DNA from: Glandiceps talaboti
Taxonomy: Eukaryota; Hemichordata; Enteropneusta; Spengelidae
DNA length: 64,000 nucleotides
NCBI RefSeq assembly: GCF_964340395.1
Contig: NC_135563.1
Span: 434,001 to 498,000 of the forward strand
Direction of reading: 5' to 3'
Of this stretch, positions 10,934 through 22,799 are shown in pieces. Position numbers and translations under genes: made by a program. The stretch's first letter is position 1, and each line of letters begins with the position of its first letter. The notes under the pieces are model-generated. The model was not told the origin of the DNA, ran no database searches, and saw only the letters and a list, made by a program, of their open reading frames with translations.

Positions 10934-11123
10934 AAAAAAACTGGCATTGTAACCCTGGCTTTTAATAACAGCTCTGTGAAATATAAGCCTGTATTGCAAA
11001 AAACTGGCATTGTAACCCTGGCTTTTAATAACAGCTCTGTGAAATATAAGCCTGTATTGCAAAAAACTGGCATTGTAACCCTGGCTTTTAATAACAGCTC
11101 TGTGAAATATAAGCCTGTATTGC
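10934..11123 (+). repeat. 63-bp tandem repeat, 3 copies
   Basis: CTGGCATTGTAACCCTGGCT recurs at 10941, 11004 and 11067. The three copies are essentially identical, implying recent amplification. Confidence 0.93.
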
Positions 11124-11256
11124 TTTCATACTCAAAATATTAGATCCACTTAGCTCATGACCACATCCAGAACCATATCATAGCCAAACACTGCACACAT
11201 TACAATACAAAGGAAAAGATTTGTGACTGTCTTTATATTTACATGGATATCACCAG

Positions 11257-11379
11257 GACTCACAGGCTTTAGAGGACTTTGAACGAGAGAGATTTCAGCA
11301 CAAACTGACTGAATTGATCATTTTCATTCGCCGACTGGAAGTTGCAAATGATACACTATTGAAAGAAAAAGCAGCGTTG
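11257..11379 (+). CDS. jakmip: JAKMIP exon (coiled coil, 41 codons)
   Basis: Acceptor caccag before 11257, donor gtatgt after 11379, phase 0 at both ends. A second in-frame AG lies nine bases downstream (exon start 11266 possible), so a three-codon alternative acceptor could exist. The peptide contains FERERFQHKLTELIIFIRRLE, here quoted as the key blocks RFQHKLTEL and IRRLE, which match the vertebrate RFQLKIAEL and IRKLE. Heptad-like spacing of Leu/Ile continues the central coiled coil. The exon sits in a 2.1-kb intron/exon cluster with the next exon, the tightest spacing in the window. Confidence 0.87.
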
Positions 11380-11757
11380 GTATGTCTAAAAAAATTAGGA
11401 TATCCAGAACATTACATTAAAGTAATTAACTTTAGTGAATTTTAATGTTTATGGGATGGATGCTAGTCACCACACACAACATGTACATTGTCGTGAGAAT
11501 AGGGTTGTATTTTTAGAACTTTAGAACCCTTGTTACAAAGATTAGCTCCAGTGCAATGACTGCAGTTTAGGATGTGATCATCCAGTATTTGGCAGTGGTT
11601 ACCCTGTGAGCTAGTTGTATTAAACCAATCATGCAAGTTTGGATTATTTTGAGTAACCATCATAAAGACCTGTTTGTATTTGGTATCTAATGATGTAGTG
11701 TAGTTGGCTGTGTCCTATATATTTGGTCTTGAATATAAAGAGATATTGGTGTTGAAC
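11380..11757. other. Unassigned intronic stretch
   Basis: No coding or repeat signature recognised apart from the start of a tandem array near its end. Confidence 0.5.
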
Positions 11758-12112
11758 TTGGTACCAGCACACTACATGTATAGCTAGACAGTATCTGTAG
11801 ATGTGATCTATGTCTTAAGTACACTACGTGTATAGCTAGACAGTATCTATAGATGTGATCTACATGTATGTCTTCAGCACACAACATGTATAGCTAGTCA
11901 GTATCTATAGATGTGATCTATGTCTTCAGCACACTATCTAGTTAGTATCGATAAGATGTGATCTATGTCTTCAGCACACTATCTAGTTAGTATCGATAAG
12001 ATGTGATCTATGTCTTCAGCACACTATCTAGTCAGTATCTATAGATGTGATCTATGTCTTCAGCACACTATCTAGTCAGTATCTATAGATGTGATCTATG
12101 CCTTCAACAGAC
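11758..12112 (+). repeat. ~45-58-bp tandem repeat, about 7 copies
   Basis: Core AGCACACTATCTAGTCAGTA plus TCTATAGATGTGATCTATGT plus CTTC. The first three copies carry extra ACATGTATAG sequence, while two later copies have TCGATAAG in place of TCTATAG. Confidence 0.88.
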
Positions 12113-12479
12113 TAATTAATCATTTTATTTTCCAAATCATATTTAATAGACAGAATTTCACAGTCAAAGCTAACATTAAAGTTCAAAAATATCACTTTCC
12201 CCTCAGGTGTATTCCAATATGAAATGTCTTTTTAACATGTTTGTATTATTTGTGTTCAGTTGTATTCCTTGTACATATAGTTGTGTTGAAGTATAAATAC
12301 AGGTAATAGTCTAGTACCTTGTTAATTATATTTATAAAAAGAAATGTCAATATTATCCCCATCCCTCTGTTAGTATCAGTAATGTATCGTAATGTGAGTA
12401 CACAGTTGTTTATGTACCGTGCTGTATGTTATACTTTGTTATACCGTATTTGTGTGTATAAAGGTGAGTAAAATACTTA
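12113..12479. other. Unassigned intronic stretch
   Basis: AT-rich sequence before the LINE fragment; its right end may belong to that element but no coding similarity is visible. Confidence 0.45.
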
Positions 12480-12925
12480 TAACAACTCCATTTGTCATAT
12501 GGTCTTGAAGTTTGGGGTAGCTGTTATCAGTCTTATCTCAAAGAAATTCTCACCATTCAGAAGAAAATTGTTCATAGTTCATATAGGGATATGATCACAT
12601 TCAGTAGTCATACATGCCCATTCAGATCCCTTATTGAAACACCTATGTATTTTGGATATTTACGAACAACGGGATTATCAAATAGGAATTTTTGTGCATG
12701 ATGTTCTCATTAACAGAGTTCCGCCACACTTTTCAAATTTTTATCCTCCAAAATTAGTCATTCTTATGTCACAAAGCAACAAGAACGAAATGATCTTTAC
12801 CACAGCAGAAAATTTACTGGGGCTAAAATTTGGATTCAATCCCATATAAAAGAGATACCTGTTGTCGTCGGAGTAAGTTTAAAACAGACTTCAAGAAGTA
12901 CCTCCTAAACCAATAATAGATGACA
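12480..12925 (+). pseudogene. Non-LTR retrotransposon, C-terminal end of reverse-transcriptase ORF
   Basis: Conceptual translation starts LSYGLEVWGSCYQSYL and continues with IQKKIVHS, the usual 'thumb' region after the catalytic palm of CR1/jockey-like LINEs. After a frameshift near 12640 it continues as LDIYEQRDYQIGIF, with VLINRVPP further on, then a degraded GAKIW block and FKTDFKKYLLNQ before a stop near 12918. At least two frame breaks make it non-functional. The catalytic domain and endonuclease are absent, so the copy is strongly 5'-truncated. A low-complexity AATAAC tail follows near 13010. Confidence 0.8.
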
Positions 12926-13458
12926 TCTTATTATTAATACTATTTATCAGCACACATTGTATAATATTTAATCAAGTGGAAATAAAGTAGTATTATTGAA
13001 AAAATTTAACAATAACAACAACAAAATTCATTATTAATGTTAAATCTCAATAAGATTTGTAAGCAAGAACATAAGTGTTTATATTATAATAATATTTCTA
13101 ATTGATACAACATTTTACAGAAAATTTACATTGTACATTTTTATTTTATTGCCAATGATCAGTTGACATTGTAAATGTGTGTGTATGGTTAGTTGACTTC
13201 ATAATATACATAGAGAATGAATCAAGGTAGAGATGGTACATAGAAATACATGTAACATTTACTTGTCAACTTAAAAGGCCTTATTTATGACAACTGCAGA
13301 ATTGTGCACCCCAGGTTGATGTTATTTATCATATAAATATCTCTAAATAGCAGTTAAGCCTAACGAAAATTGGATAAAAAAACCATAGTAAAGAGATATT
13401 TTTGTTGTTAAAATAATTGTGTATTTATTTTCATTTTACTTTGTTGATTGATCTCTAG
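12926..13458. other. LINE 3' region and AT-rich intron
   Basis: The first ~100 bp, with AATAAAG and (AACAAC)n, probably belong to the LINE 3' end. The rest is AT-rich and runs into the acceptor ctctag of the next exon. Confidence 0.45.
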
Positions 13459-13590
13459 GAACTGAAATTGAAGAGTCCAGATTTTGCATCAGAAAGACAA
13501 AAACTATTAAAACTTGTCGAAGATCTTGAACAAGATAAAAAAAGACTTGAAGAAAGATGCAAGGTTCTAAATGAAGACAACTTCAAGTTT
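13459..13590 (+). CDS. jakmip: JAKMIP exon (coiled coil, 44 codons)
   Basis: Acceptor atctctag before 13459, donor gtaagt after 13590, phase 0 at both ends. It encodes a highly charged coiled coil containing KLVEDLEQDKKRLEERC, equivalent to the vertebrate JAKMIP region PLVEKNKRMNKK...MEEKI. It is less conserved than the flanking exons, so the assignment rests partly on position, phase and composition. No stop in frame. Confidence 0.85.
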
Positions 13591-13813
13591 GTAAGTTCAT
13601 TATGTTTATAATAATCAACATATTTATAATAATCAACATATCTAATTGTAGTTTAGTATTTCCTTTTAAATTGAAAAATTTGAATTTAAAATAGGAAATT
13701 ATTCCTGACTTGATTTATTTATGATTGAGACCCTCCACCAGCAGTGTACCGGTACAGGTACATTTAACCAAGTACAAAATGTTTATATTCTGTACAATTG
13801 TCTCATCAGCATT

Positions 13814-14782
13814 GAACCTCACAATATGTGTAACCAACCATTTACTTGGTTTGTACAAAGTACCTCACAATATGTGTAACCAACCATTTACTTGGTTTGT
13901 ACAAAGCACCTCACAATATATGTAACCAACCATTTACTTGGTTTGTACAAAGTACCTCACAATATATGTAACCAACCATTTACTTGGTTTGTACAAAGTA
14001 CCTCACAATATATGTAACCAACCATTTACTTGGTTTGTACAAAGCACCTTATAATATATGTAACCAACCATTTACTTGGTTTGTATAAAGTACCTCACAA
14101 TATATGTAACCAACCATTTACTTGGTTTGTACAAAGCACCTTATAATATATGTAACCAACCATTTACTTGGTTTGTACAAAGCACCTTATAATATATGTA
14201 ACCAACCATTTACTTGGTTTGTACAAAGTACCTCACAATATATGTAACCAACCATTTACTTGGTTTGTACAAAGCACCTTATAATATATGTAACCAACCA
14301 TTTACTTGGTTTGTACAAAGTACCTCACAATATATGTAACCAACCATTTACTTGGTTTGTACAAAGTACCTCACAGTATATGTAACCAACCATTTACTTG
14401 GTTTGTACAAAGTACCTCACAATATATGTAACCAACCATTTACTTGGTTTGTACAAAGTACCTCACAATATATGTAACCAACCATTTACTTGGTTTGTAC
14501 AAAGTACCTCACAATATATGTAACCAACCATTTACTTGGTTTGTACAAAGCACCTTATAATATATGTAACCAACCATTTACTTGGTTTGTACAAAGCACC
14601 TTATAATATATGTAACCAACCATTTACTTTGTTTGTACAAAGCACCTCATAAAATATGTAACCAACCATTTAGTAGGTTTGTACAAAGCACCTCACAAAA
14701 TATGTAACCAACCATTTAGTAGGTTTGTACAAAGCACCTCATAATATATGTAACCAACCATTCACTTGGTTTGTACAAAGCA
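13814..14782 (+). repeat. 46-bp satellite, about 21 copies
   Basis: Unit ACCTCACAATATATGTAACC plus AACCATTTACTTGGTTTGTA plus CAAAGT. Two main variants alternate (GTACCTCACAA and GCACCTTATAA); edge copies are more diverged (TAGTAGG for TACTTGG). Direct repeats with no unique spacers, so not a CRISPR. Confidence 0.93.
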
Positions 14783-15059
14783 CTCTCTACTGTATTGTGT
14801 AACGCTGAACAAAAGGACCAAATATTTGTTAATGTTGGCCACAGGGGGAACTGCATATTTCAAATTGAAAATTTTGTACATTTAGTCTGTATAAGGCCTA
14901 GAAAAAAAATGTTTGGTTTTTGTTTCTTCACCACACCTAGTTTTTCACTGCCAACCCTAAACTTTCTTTTTGACATATTCAAGAAAATGATAATTAATAT
15001 ATAAATTATGTATAAAATGATATTATAATAATAATGATTTTAATAATACTAACATTTAT
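14783..15059. other. Unassigned intronic stretch
   Basis: AT-rich, no recognisable feature. Confidence 0.5.
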
Positions 15060-15620
15060 TTGAAAATTAACCACCCTACGTGGGGTTGTTTGTTATGCGG
15101 AATGAAAGGGGGTTATTTTATGAACATATGTTGCCATGGTAACCAAAATCTCCATAATATGTGAACCATTTTTCTAAAATTTCACATAAAACATTGAAAA
15201 AAAAAATTTAGAGAAAAAAATGTCTTGTTTTTGGCATGTATGAGTTGGCTACCTGGTGTAACATAACTTGAATAAAATAGGATAGCTGATGGAAACATGG
15301 CAGATGTGAAAATTATGTTTTTGTTATATACACATACATCTCACGAATAACATTATAAATTTTTAATCTAATTGTAATCTTTTTATTTGCATATTGACCA
15401 AACTACTAAGGGTAGTTTGTCATGCTCAGTTCAAAAAAAGTGGTTATTTATTGAACATCAGTTGCCATGGTTACCAAAATAACCATATCCTGGGATGTTT
15501 TAAACATAAAAGTATAAAACATTTTTAAAAATTAGAATTAGAGAAAACATCCTGGCTGTTGGAAAGTACAAGTTGGTGATACATGTTGTAGCAAAGTTTC
15601 ATGATTTTTGAAATTATCTT
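15060..15620 (+). repeat. Two diverged ~340-bp tandem units
   Basis: Blocks GTTGCCATGGTAACC (near 15130) and GTTGCCATGGTTACC (near 15461), each preceded by GGTTATTT and followed by similar AT-rich text and CATCCTGGCTGTTGG-like or TGTCTTGTTTTTGG-like segments. They look like an old tandem duplication inside a dispersed repeat. Confidence 0.6.
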
Positions 15621-16439
15621 TATCAGACTTATGCAATTCTAAATCTTTAAAATTGACAAAATAAAAACTATTACAAATACCTAAATATCAGCATTCCTCG
15701 AGAATTTGATCTACACCACTAGGTTGTCTTTTACCTCAAAATCTTCAAAGTAAGTGTACACGCACATTTACAAGTTGACATAACATAAGTGACGCCATAT
15801 TGTATATTGTTTATACTGGGATACAAAACCTTCCTCCGACTTTGTGAGGCTACCTAGCCCCTTCGCTATAACACTGTGAAAGATCATTGACTGTACTGCG
15901 ATGACACATGATATGTCTAGATCAAAGGGGTACCTAGCATTCGATGCTGACATGGCCAATGAAAATCAGACTGCCGTATTTGTCTTAAAAGAAGCAAATC
16001 AAAGAGATGTAGTGACTTTGAAAAACATAGATTTTGGAGTACATACATGTACACATAAAACGGACATTTCCGGCCCATCCATCCATGAACAGTGGTCTCG
16101 CCCACATGTTTTTACATTGCCTCATCATGTGTTGTCTTATCGTAAAGCCCTTTCTCATCCGATCTCTGGAAGTTCGTGAGTACAAAAATATCAGATCATT
16201 TTCATTTTGATTAGAATTCAATAATTAGGAATTAGAATGTTCCATTTTGTTCATTTCAGTGACATTTGATATTTAGAAAGTAGTGTGGTGTAGGTCCACA
16301 TCACGAGACAGGGTGTGTTTACAATACATGTAAACATGGCTCTGAATTCATATGCTACGAGGTTCGACCAGGGACGTATAAACCCTGTCCTAATATTTTT
16401 CTATTGTCATTGTTATATAATATTAAACTTCTTCACTTG
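15621..16439. other. Unassigned stretch with a less AT-rich, CpG-containing core
   Basis: From about 15700 to 16400 the base composition is more balanced than in its neighbours and includes CGCCATATTG and several CpG. A 92-codon plus-strand open frame at 15901-16179 has no family resemblance that I recognise and no splice context. It may be the remnant of a DNA element. Confidence 0.4.
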
Positions 16440-17815
16440 TAATAATAATGATAATAATGAATAAGCACTTAAAGAGTGCCATATGTCCAGAAAGTATTCA
16501 TAGCCACATGACAGGAATTATTAAAATGAGACGTATCAAGAAAGAAGAAAGTATTCATAGTCACATGACAGGAACTATTAAAATGAGACGTATCAAGAAA
16601 GAAGAAAGTATTCATAGTCACATGACAGGAACTATTAAAATGAGACGTATCAAGAAAGAAGAAAGTATTCATAGTCATATGACAAGAATTATTAAAATGA
16701 GACGTATCAAGAAAGAAGAAAGTATTCATAGTCACATGACAAGAATTATTAAAATGAGACGAATCAAGAAAGAAGAAAGTATTCATAGTCACATGACAGG
16801 AACTATTAAAATGAGACGTATCAAGAAAGAAGAAAGTATTCATAGTCACATGACAGGAACTATTAAAATGAGACGTATCAAGAAAGAAGAAAGTATTCAT
16901 AGTCACATGACAGGAACTATTACAATGAGACGTATCAAGAAAGAAAAACTCTTTGTAAAAATATGTTGATTTATCTAAAAAAAAAAGCAACTGTATGCAG
17001 GTTAAAATGGCAAGCGATGCATATTAAAAACAAAATAAGGTCCGATAAATCAATACAAACTTATTTATAAGCCATAGGCTGGTTTTAAAAGGTGAGTTTT
17101 AAGACTGGTTTTCAATGAAGTCACTTTTCCATGTGTCTCGAGGCAAGGCATTTCATAATTTCGGGGTGACACGAGAAAAAGTGCGATATCCAAATGACTT
17201 CAGTAGGGTTGGTATTTCCGTCAGCAGGTACTTTCCACCAGAACGAAGATTACGAGTTGGCTGATGTAGAGAGATGAGGTTGCAGATGTAGTCAGGGGCG
17301 ATATCATGAACAGCTCGGAAATTCAATCCTCTGTTGTATTGGTAACCAGTGAAGTGTACATATAGTGTTTCTGTGATTCTGTCGTACTTCCTGGTCTTTG
17401 TGACGAGACGTGTAGCAGTGTTCTGAACTAGTTGAAGTTTCTTTAAAGCTTGGGATATGCCAAATAGGAGACCATTTCTGAAATCCAGCTTTGACATTAC
17501 AAAGGCATGAACAAGATGTACTGTCGCTTCTTGTGTAAAGTACTTCCTGATTTTTTCAATATTTCTGATGTGATAGTATGCAGATTTACATAATTAATTC
17601 AAATGATCTTCCATGCTCATTATTCTTTCGAAGGTAGTTCCAAGGTCTCGTACAACAGGAGTGATTTCACTATCGATGATATTGGTAATTGGAAAGTTGA
17701 TCTCTGATAGAGTCTTGGGTGATCCAAAGAAAATGGCTTCTGTTTTGCCAGAGTTGAGTTTCAATAAATTGCAGTTCATCCATTTTTTGATCATAAAATA
17801 GTTAATAAAGTCAAC
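16440..17815 (-). pseudogene. CR1/L2-like LINE remnant with satellite in its 3' part
   Basis: On the minus strand the coding part starts near 17800 with LKLNSGKTEAIFFGS, the usual post-palm motif of L2/CR1 reverse transcriptases. After a break it continues at 17497 with LQLVQNTATRLVTKTRKYD and LNFRAVHDIAPDYI, and ends around VTPKL followed by an in-frame TGA where TGG is expected (17155). The tail GGCACTCTTTAAGTGCTTAT plus an (ATTATT)n tract sits at 16440-16480, as in LINE 3' ends. A 57-bp satellite lies between coding end and tail. Several frameshifts; inactive. Confidence 0.75.
16490..16945 (+). repeat. 57-bp satellite, 8 copies
   Basis: Unit GAAAGTATTCATAGTCACAT plus GACAGGAACTATTAAAATGA plus GACGTATCAAGAAAGAA. 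As 57 is divisible by three, both strands stay open (repeats of 19 residues, ESIHSHMTGTIKMRRIKKE on plus). No sign that it is translated. It lies within the 3' part of the LINE remnant. Confidence 0.92.
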
Positions 17816-18139
17816 TTAAAAAAGAAAATATTAAACTGTTCTTCCAAGCTGTAATGGTTATACATCTGATGATAGTCTGGATGCCAACGTGGTTTCTAAC
17901 TAAACCACCTCTGGTCAAAGTCCCTCAATCAGCACAGAAAGTTGTTCATCCAATCAGAGAACCCACACTGTTATAGTGACGTAAACAGTGTATAACTTTT
18001 ATAAATAGCATCGTAAGCTGACAAATATACCATATTTGGACATTTCATGTTCAAATAAACACTAACTTTATTAGAGACTATGTTATTGGTTGGACTTTGT
18101 GATTAATTAACAAAGACATGATGTTTATGACTGTGTGGG
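17816..18139. other. Unassigned intronic stretch
   Basis: No coding or repeat signature recognised. Confidence 0.45.
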
Positions 18140-18860
18140 TGGCTGTGGATGAATTTTAAATTGCCTCTCATGCACCTCAGGACATGGTGCGGTGTGTGTG
18201 TATCTGTCTGTCTGTCTGTGTATATGTGTGTGTGGATGACTGAAATGCATAAACCACCAGACCAATTGCCTTTGTCTTTGGTAGGGACATTACTTGTGGT
18301 GTCTAGTTGGGAAATTGTTCAAAGCAAAATGATTGCACCTTAGGTCTGTGTTCTATTATGTAACAATGGCAGTGGTACAGTAACTGCAATTATTTCTCCT
18401 TGAGATTGCTTGGAAACATTCTCTAACTAAGTTTAACACAAACTGAACCATAGATTGGTTGAAGGTAAAAATGCCTGTCTGTCTGTGTGTCTTGTAGATG
18501 ATGCAAGTTTGTTTGGTATCGAACTTTACCTCTCAATTACTGGGGATGACATTTGGTCTAAAAGTGTTTGTCTGAAAATAGTGAATCTGTCATACTCATG
18601 TAATTGGTCCTAGCAACCATGACCATGCCCTTAGCAACAGTTAAATGATAAGGTTTATTACAAATATGACAACAGGGATGGGTAGGCAATTGTATCAACA
18701 TTATTTTAAAATATGCAAATATACTTAGCAACAAGACCACACCCATAGCAACAGGTAAATGATGACATATAATGCCAATATAACACCAGTGAAGGGAAGG
18801 CAAATGAATAAACATTCTAAAAAGGTAATAAATGTATGCAGATATGCCTAGTAACAAGGG
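18140..18860 (+). mobile_element. Family C fragment
   Basis: Body blocks of family C in order: TCTGTCTG tract, CTAGTTGGGAAATTGTTCAA, then AGCAACCATGACCATGCCCTTAGCAACAG. Neither terminal hairpin is present. Confidence 0.6.
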
Positions 18861-19907
18861 GGCCGGCAGTCTTTATTACTATGACATGAAAAAATATGTT
18901 TTAATTTTTCATTATTTTCTCTGGGGTCTATCACTTGTATTCAGGGATTCATTGTAACATGCATTTGAAATCAGAATGGGGACCTATGTATGTTGCAGTT
19001 GGTACAGTTTGGTATGAAATAAAATTTAATGAAGTGTACTTTTTCTTCATAATTTTTGCAAACATTTGCATAATTAGCCCAACTGATATGCATAATTTCA
19101 GAAACTCATATTCGGAGAATCTGTGCCCATATTTCTATGACACCATCAGATTCTGCACCCTTTGAAACATAAAAATCTGAAATTTCATGATGATAGCATT
19201 TATAGAATGTGCTTTACAAGAAATATGCATACGTAATTAATGGAAATTTATTGAAATTAATTAATGGCCAGTTAATTAACAGTTTTCAACAATTACTGAT
19301 TTTAGGAAAACTCCTGATTTCGATGTACCTGTATTCATATTTATGATAGATACTTACTACAGTACCTCCTTATTTATGATAGATACTTATTACAGTACCT
19401 CCTTATTTCAGTTGACAAACACTTTTTCTATGTGAAAATCAGATAACTTTGTATAGAAATGTCATTTTCTTGTTAAATCACAAAGTTGGGGAAAACTTAA
19501 TTTTTTGGAAGTTATGGCAGAAAAAATTTTAGTCATTCAAGTGTCAACTACTACAGGTGATAAGCAACAGACGCTTTTAAAAAGTGCCTGACATGGCTAC
19601 CGTTTATAAAGCCTATTGGTATAGTTGTTAGTTTTTAATGAGTAATTGGCATAATTCATGATTTTCAGTAATTAAGCTATATCTTTTACAATGCAAGCTG
19701 AAAAGTTCATATAATTTGGTACACATGTCAACCATGACAATGTGTGCATGAAATTTGTTGACATAACATGTACTTTTGATGAGTAATTTGCATAATTAAT
19801 GATTTTCAGTGATCTTAGCTATGCACACTTCAAATTCCAGATAATTTGGCACATTCACCAAACATGTCAAAGCACACATATCCTTCAAAAACGTTGGTAT
19901 AGTTTTT
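18861..19907 (+). repeat. Dispersed repeat family E, ~145-bp diverged units
   Basis: Repeated blocks GTAATTTGCATAATTAATGA plus TTTTCAGT, then TAGCTATA and AATTTGGTACA, seen at about 19640 and 19780, and again at 28425-28810. Non-coding. Confidence 0.5.
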
Positions 19908-20590
19908 AGCACAACTGATAAGGTTCAGTAGTGCTATAGGCATGGCAAAGTGTCTGTCTTTCTGTCAGTCTGTCTGTCTGTTTCGGTCTGTGGATGGGTG
20001 TGTGTGTGTGTGTGTAAATAATTAAGGTCAAAAACTGCTGGACCGATTGCTTTGATATTTGGTGGTCATGTTACTTCTGGTGTCTTGTTGGGAAATTGGA
20101 CAAATGAAAATGATTGTATCAGAGATGTGGGTTTTGGGTCAAAACATGATTTTTGGTCAAAAAATTTAAACTCCAAAACTACTGGCAGATTGGCATGAAA
20201 TTTGGTGGGAACATTCTCAGGGGTGAGTGAAGTAAGATTTGTTCCTGACATGATTCCCTTAGTGATATGCAAATTAGGGTTAAAAATGTGTCTTTTTGGT
20301 CAAAAACCTATAATTTCAAAACTACTGAGCAGATTGGGCTGAAATTAAAAGAGATGCATCTGTGGATGTATAGATAAAGAAGTATTAAGCATATAATAAT
20401 CTCATCAGCAATATGCAAATTAGGTGAATTTTGGTGAAAAATTTATATCTCAAAAAGTACTTGGTCAATAAGACTGAAACTTGGTGAGATGTTTCTAGAA
20501 GTGTTATTCTACAGATTTTCTACAAAATATTTTGACACAATTGGCCCCAGCAACCATGACCATGCCCTTAGCAACAACCAAATGCAGTGA
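19908..20590 (+). mobile_element. Family C element, left part
   Basis: Opens after AGTTTTT with a clean hairpin 1, AGCAC-A-ACTGA-TAAGGT-TCAGT-A-GTGCT (19908-19935), then GTCTGTCTG and (GT)n, and the typical body. It stops within the AGCAACCATGACCATGCCCTTAGCAAC block where the family B composite begins. Confidence 0.7.
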
Positions 20591-22139
20591 TAGTGAAGTT
20601 AATGCGTCCCTGCGCCATTCAACTGAAAAATGGCCCATTGAAATTTGCTTTCTTGGTGTCTTAGAGTGCATTGTGGCTGGTTGAAGTTTTTAGCTCTGCT
20701 GTCAGCGAAAGCTGAAAGAGTAGCTTTAGGTATAGAGTAGAGTATAAGAGGTATAGAGTAGAGTGAATCATAAGTGTCCATCAACTTTTTTAGCTCCGCT
20801 GTCAGCGAAAGCTGAAAGCGTAGCTTTAGGTATAGGTTGTATAGAGTATAGAGAGTAGAGTGAATCATAGATGTCCGTCAAACTTTTATATTATCATTAT
20901 CTTCTCCGAAAGTGACAGTCAGAATTCTTCGATATTTGGTGTGCATGTTCCCTGGGGGGAGGCTATTCAGATTTGTTCATGCCAAGTTGATCTGTGCCAT
21001 TTTCAATTTTTTATGATTTTTTTTCATAAAATGTCATTTTCATCATCTCCTTGAAAACTTCTTGCCAGATTGCTTTGATATCTGGTGTGTTGATGCGCAG
21101 GGGGTAGCTTACTTAGATTTGTTAATTTCAAGTCAGCACGTCTTCTTTTCTATTTTTTATGATTTTTTTTTGGTAATTAAAAAAAAAAAAGAATATGTTA
21201 ATGAGCATTATGACCGACGCCATATTGGAAATCAGTCCGCGAGACTTTAGGTAAACTGCAACTTTTCAAAAGACACTATTGACGTCAAAGAAGCAATGTA
21301 ATATGTGCTATAGTCTTAATTCTACGCATTGTGTGCCCAAATGACAAATATTTGTTCGAAAAAGGGTTGTAAACTTCAAATCCAATTCTCCACCCCTCCT
21401 ACAGAATGGTTCATTCCAGTACATGCACCTCATGATCAAGTGAGAAGTACAAGTCGTGCATGCCTGTACTGAAGTGTATGGAACGATTTTTGACAGAGTT
21501 AGTCGTCAATAAAAACGATAATACTCTTTCTAAAATTACCACATTTTGAAAGGGAATGTACTTTGTGGTTCATTTATGGAGTTTTGTTTTTGTACGATCA
21601 ATATTGGTGGCAAAATTACAGCGTCAAAATTGCCGATGTGGTAATGCAAAAGCGAATTTCAGAGGATGCCGCGCCGGCGCGGCCATCTTAATTTAAATCC
21701 TCTTATTTCCCGGGCAATTTTCCACAGCAAGTAACAACACAGGACGTTCTTGGTACTCACTAAAATCACACTTCAGACCCACTATAAAAGTGTGTTTTTT
21801 TCAGATAACATGTAACTTGTGATTAATTCTATATTGTCGTGCAATTTGGAGTGACAGTGAACCAGAATGAAGACAAATCGAGTAACGACCACACTTTATT
21901 ATTAAATTATTGGCCGACAGTTTACATGTAAAGTGAAACGACATGAACGTGTCTTGCCATTTCCAAAATGCAAATATTTGGCAAGTAAAAATAATTAGAA
22001 TAATTACAACTTTAATTTGGCTTCAGACTTTGCGTTGTGTTTTTCGTATCTTTCCCCGTTTTACATGTATTTTTAAATCCGAAAAGGTTCTCTCTGACTC
22101 TGGTCATGTCAGTGCTTAGGGACCGGTCAGTTTCTTCGG

Positions 22140-22251
22140 CCTGGGGGGGGGGGGGGGTGGTGGATTGGTAGGGGGGGTCACCCTGTTTTTGAATTTGGCA
22201 GTAGGGGGGGTCATGCTGTTTTGAAAATTGTGGATGGGGGGGGGGGGGTCA
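22140..22251 (+). repeat. G-tract cluster
   Basis: Several runs of 7 to 15 G spaced by AT-rich words (GGTGGATTGGTA, TCACCCTG); two near-identical ~50-bp subunits. Capable of G-quadruplex formation on the plus strand. Confidence 0.7.
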
Positions 22252-22799
22252 TTGTATTTTAAATTGTGATGGAAGAAAAAAATCCTTTCTACAATGGCAT
22301 ATAGCCTTGTCTGAAATGTGGTACATGTCAATATTTGTTCTTGTCCCTGTTTCTTACATGAATTCTTTAATATTACTTATTAGTTCAAACATAACTATAC
22401 ATATACATATACATGTATTACCTAGCTACCACACTAGTTACAGAACATGTCATGTAAATGCTTGGCTGTTTCACAATCAATGCTTCACTTATATTGCAGT
22501 TTGGGGCAAAAGTGAACTTGTGACTTGAAGGTTTCGTAATGGCAATTTTCATAGATAGTTTATAAATGAAGTTAATCTAAATTGTTCTACTCGTCATGTT
22601 ATTGACACTACAAAACACCACATCTCATCAGATTCCAGTTTCTATTATACACTAGGTATGACCACCTAAAGTTCTCTAACATACCGGTGACTTTATTACA
22701 CATATATTAATGCCCCAATACTAATGTTACATGTCTATTTTATGTGATATAGGAAACTCGTTTAAAACGTACATTTAGGTTACCTTTTCGAAGCTTGGA

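Noticed and set aside
13814-14782. Regular 46-bp repeats resembling a CRISPR array
   Set aside because: Repeats are directly adjacent with no unique spacers, no cas genes, and the DNA is eukaryotic. The same applies to the 37-bp array at 36640-38190.
15901-16179. 92-codon frame in a less AT-rich region
   Set aside because: No recognisable family, no splice context; overlapping frames exist on the other strand.
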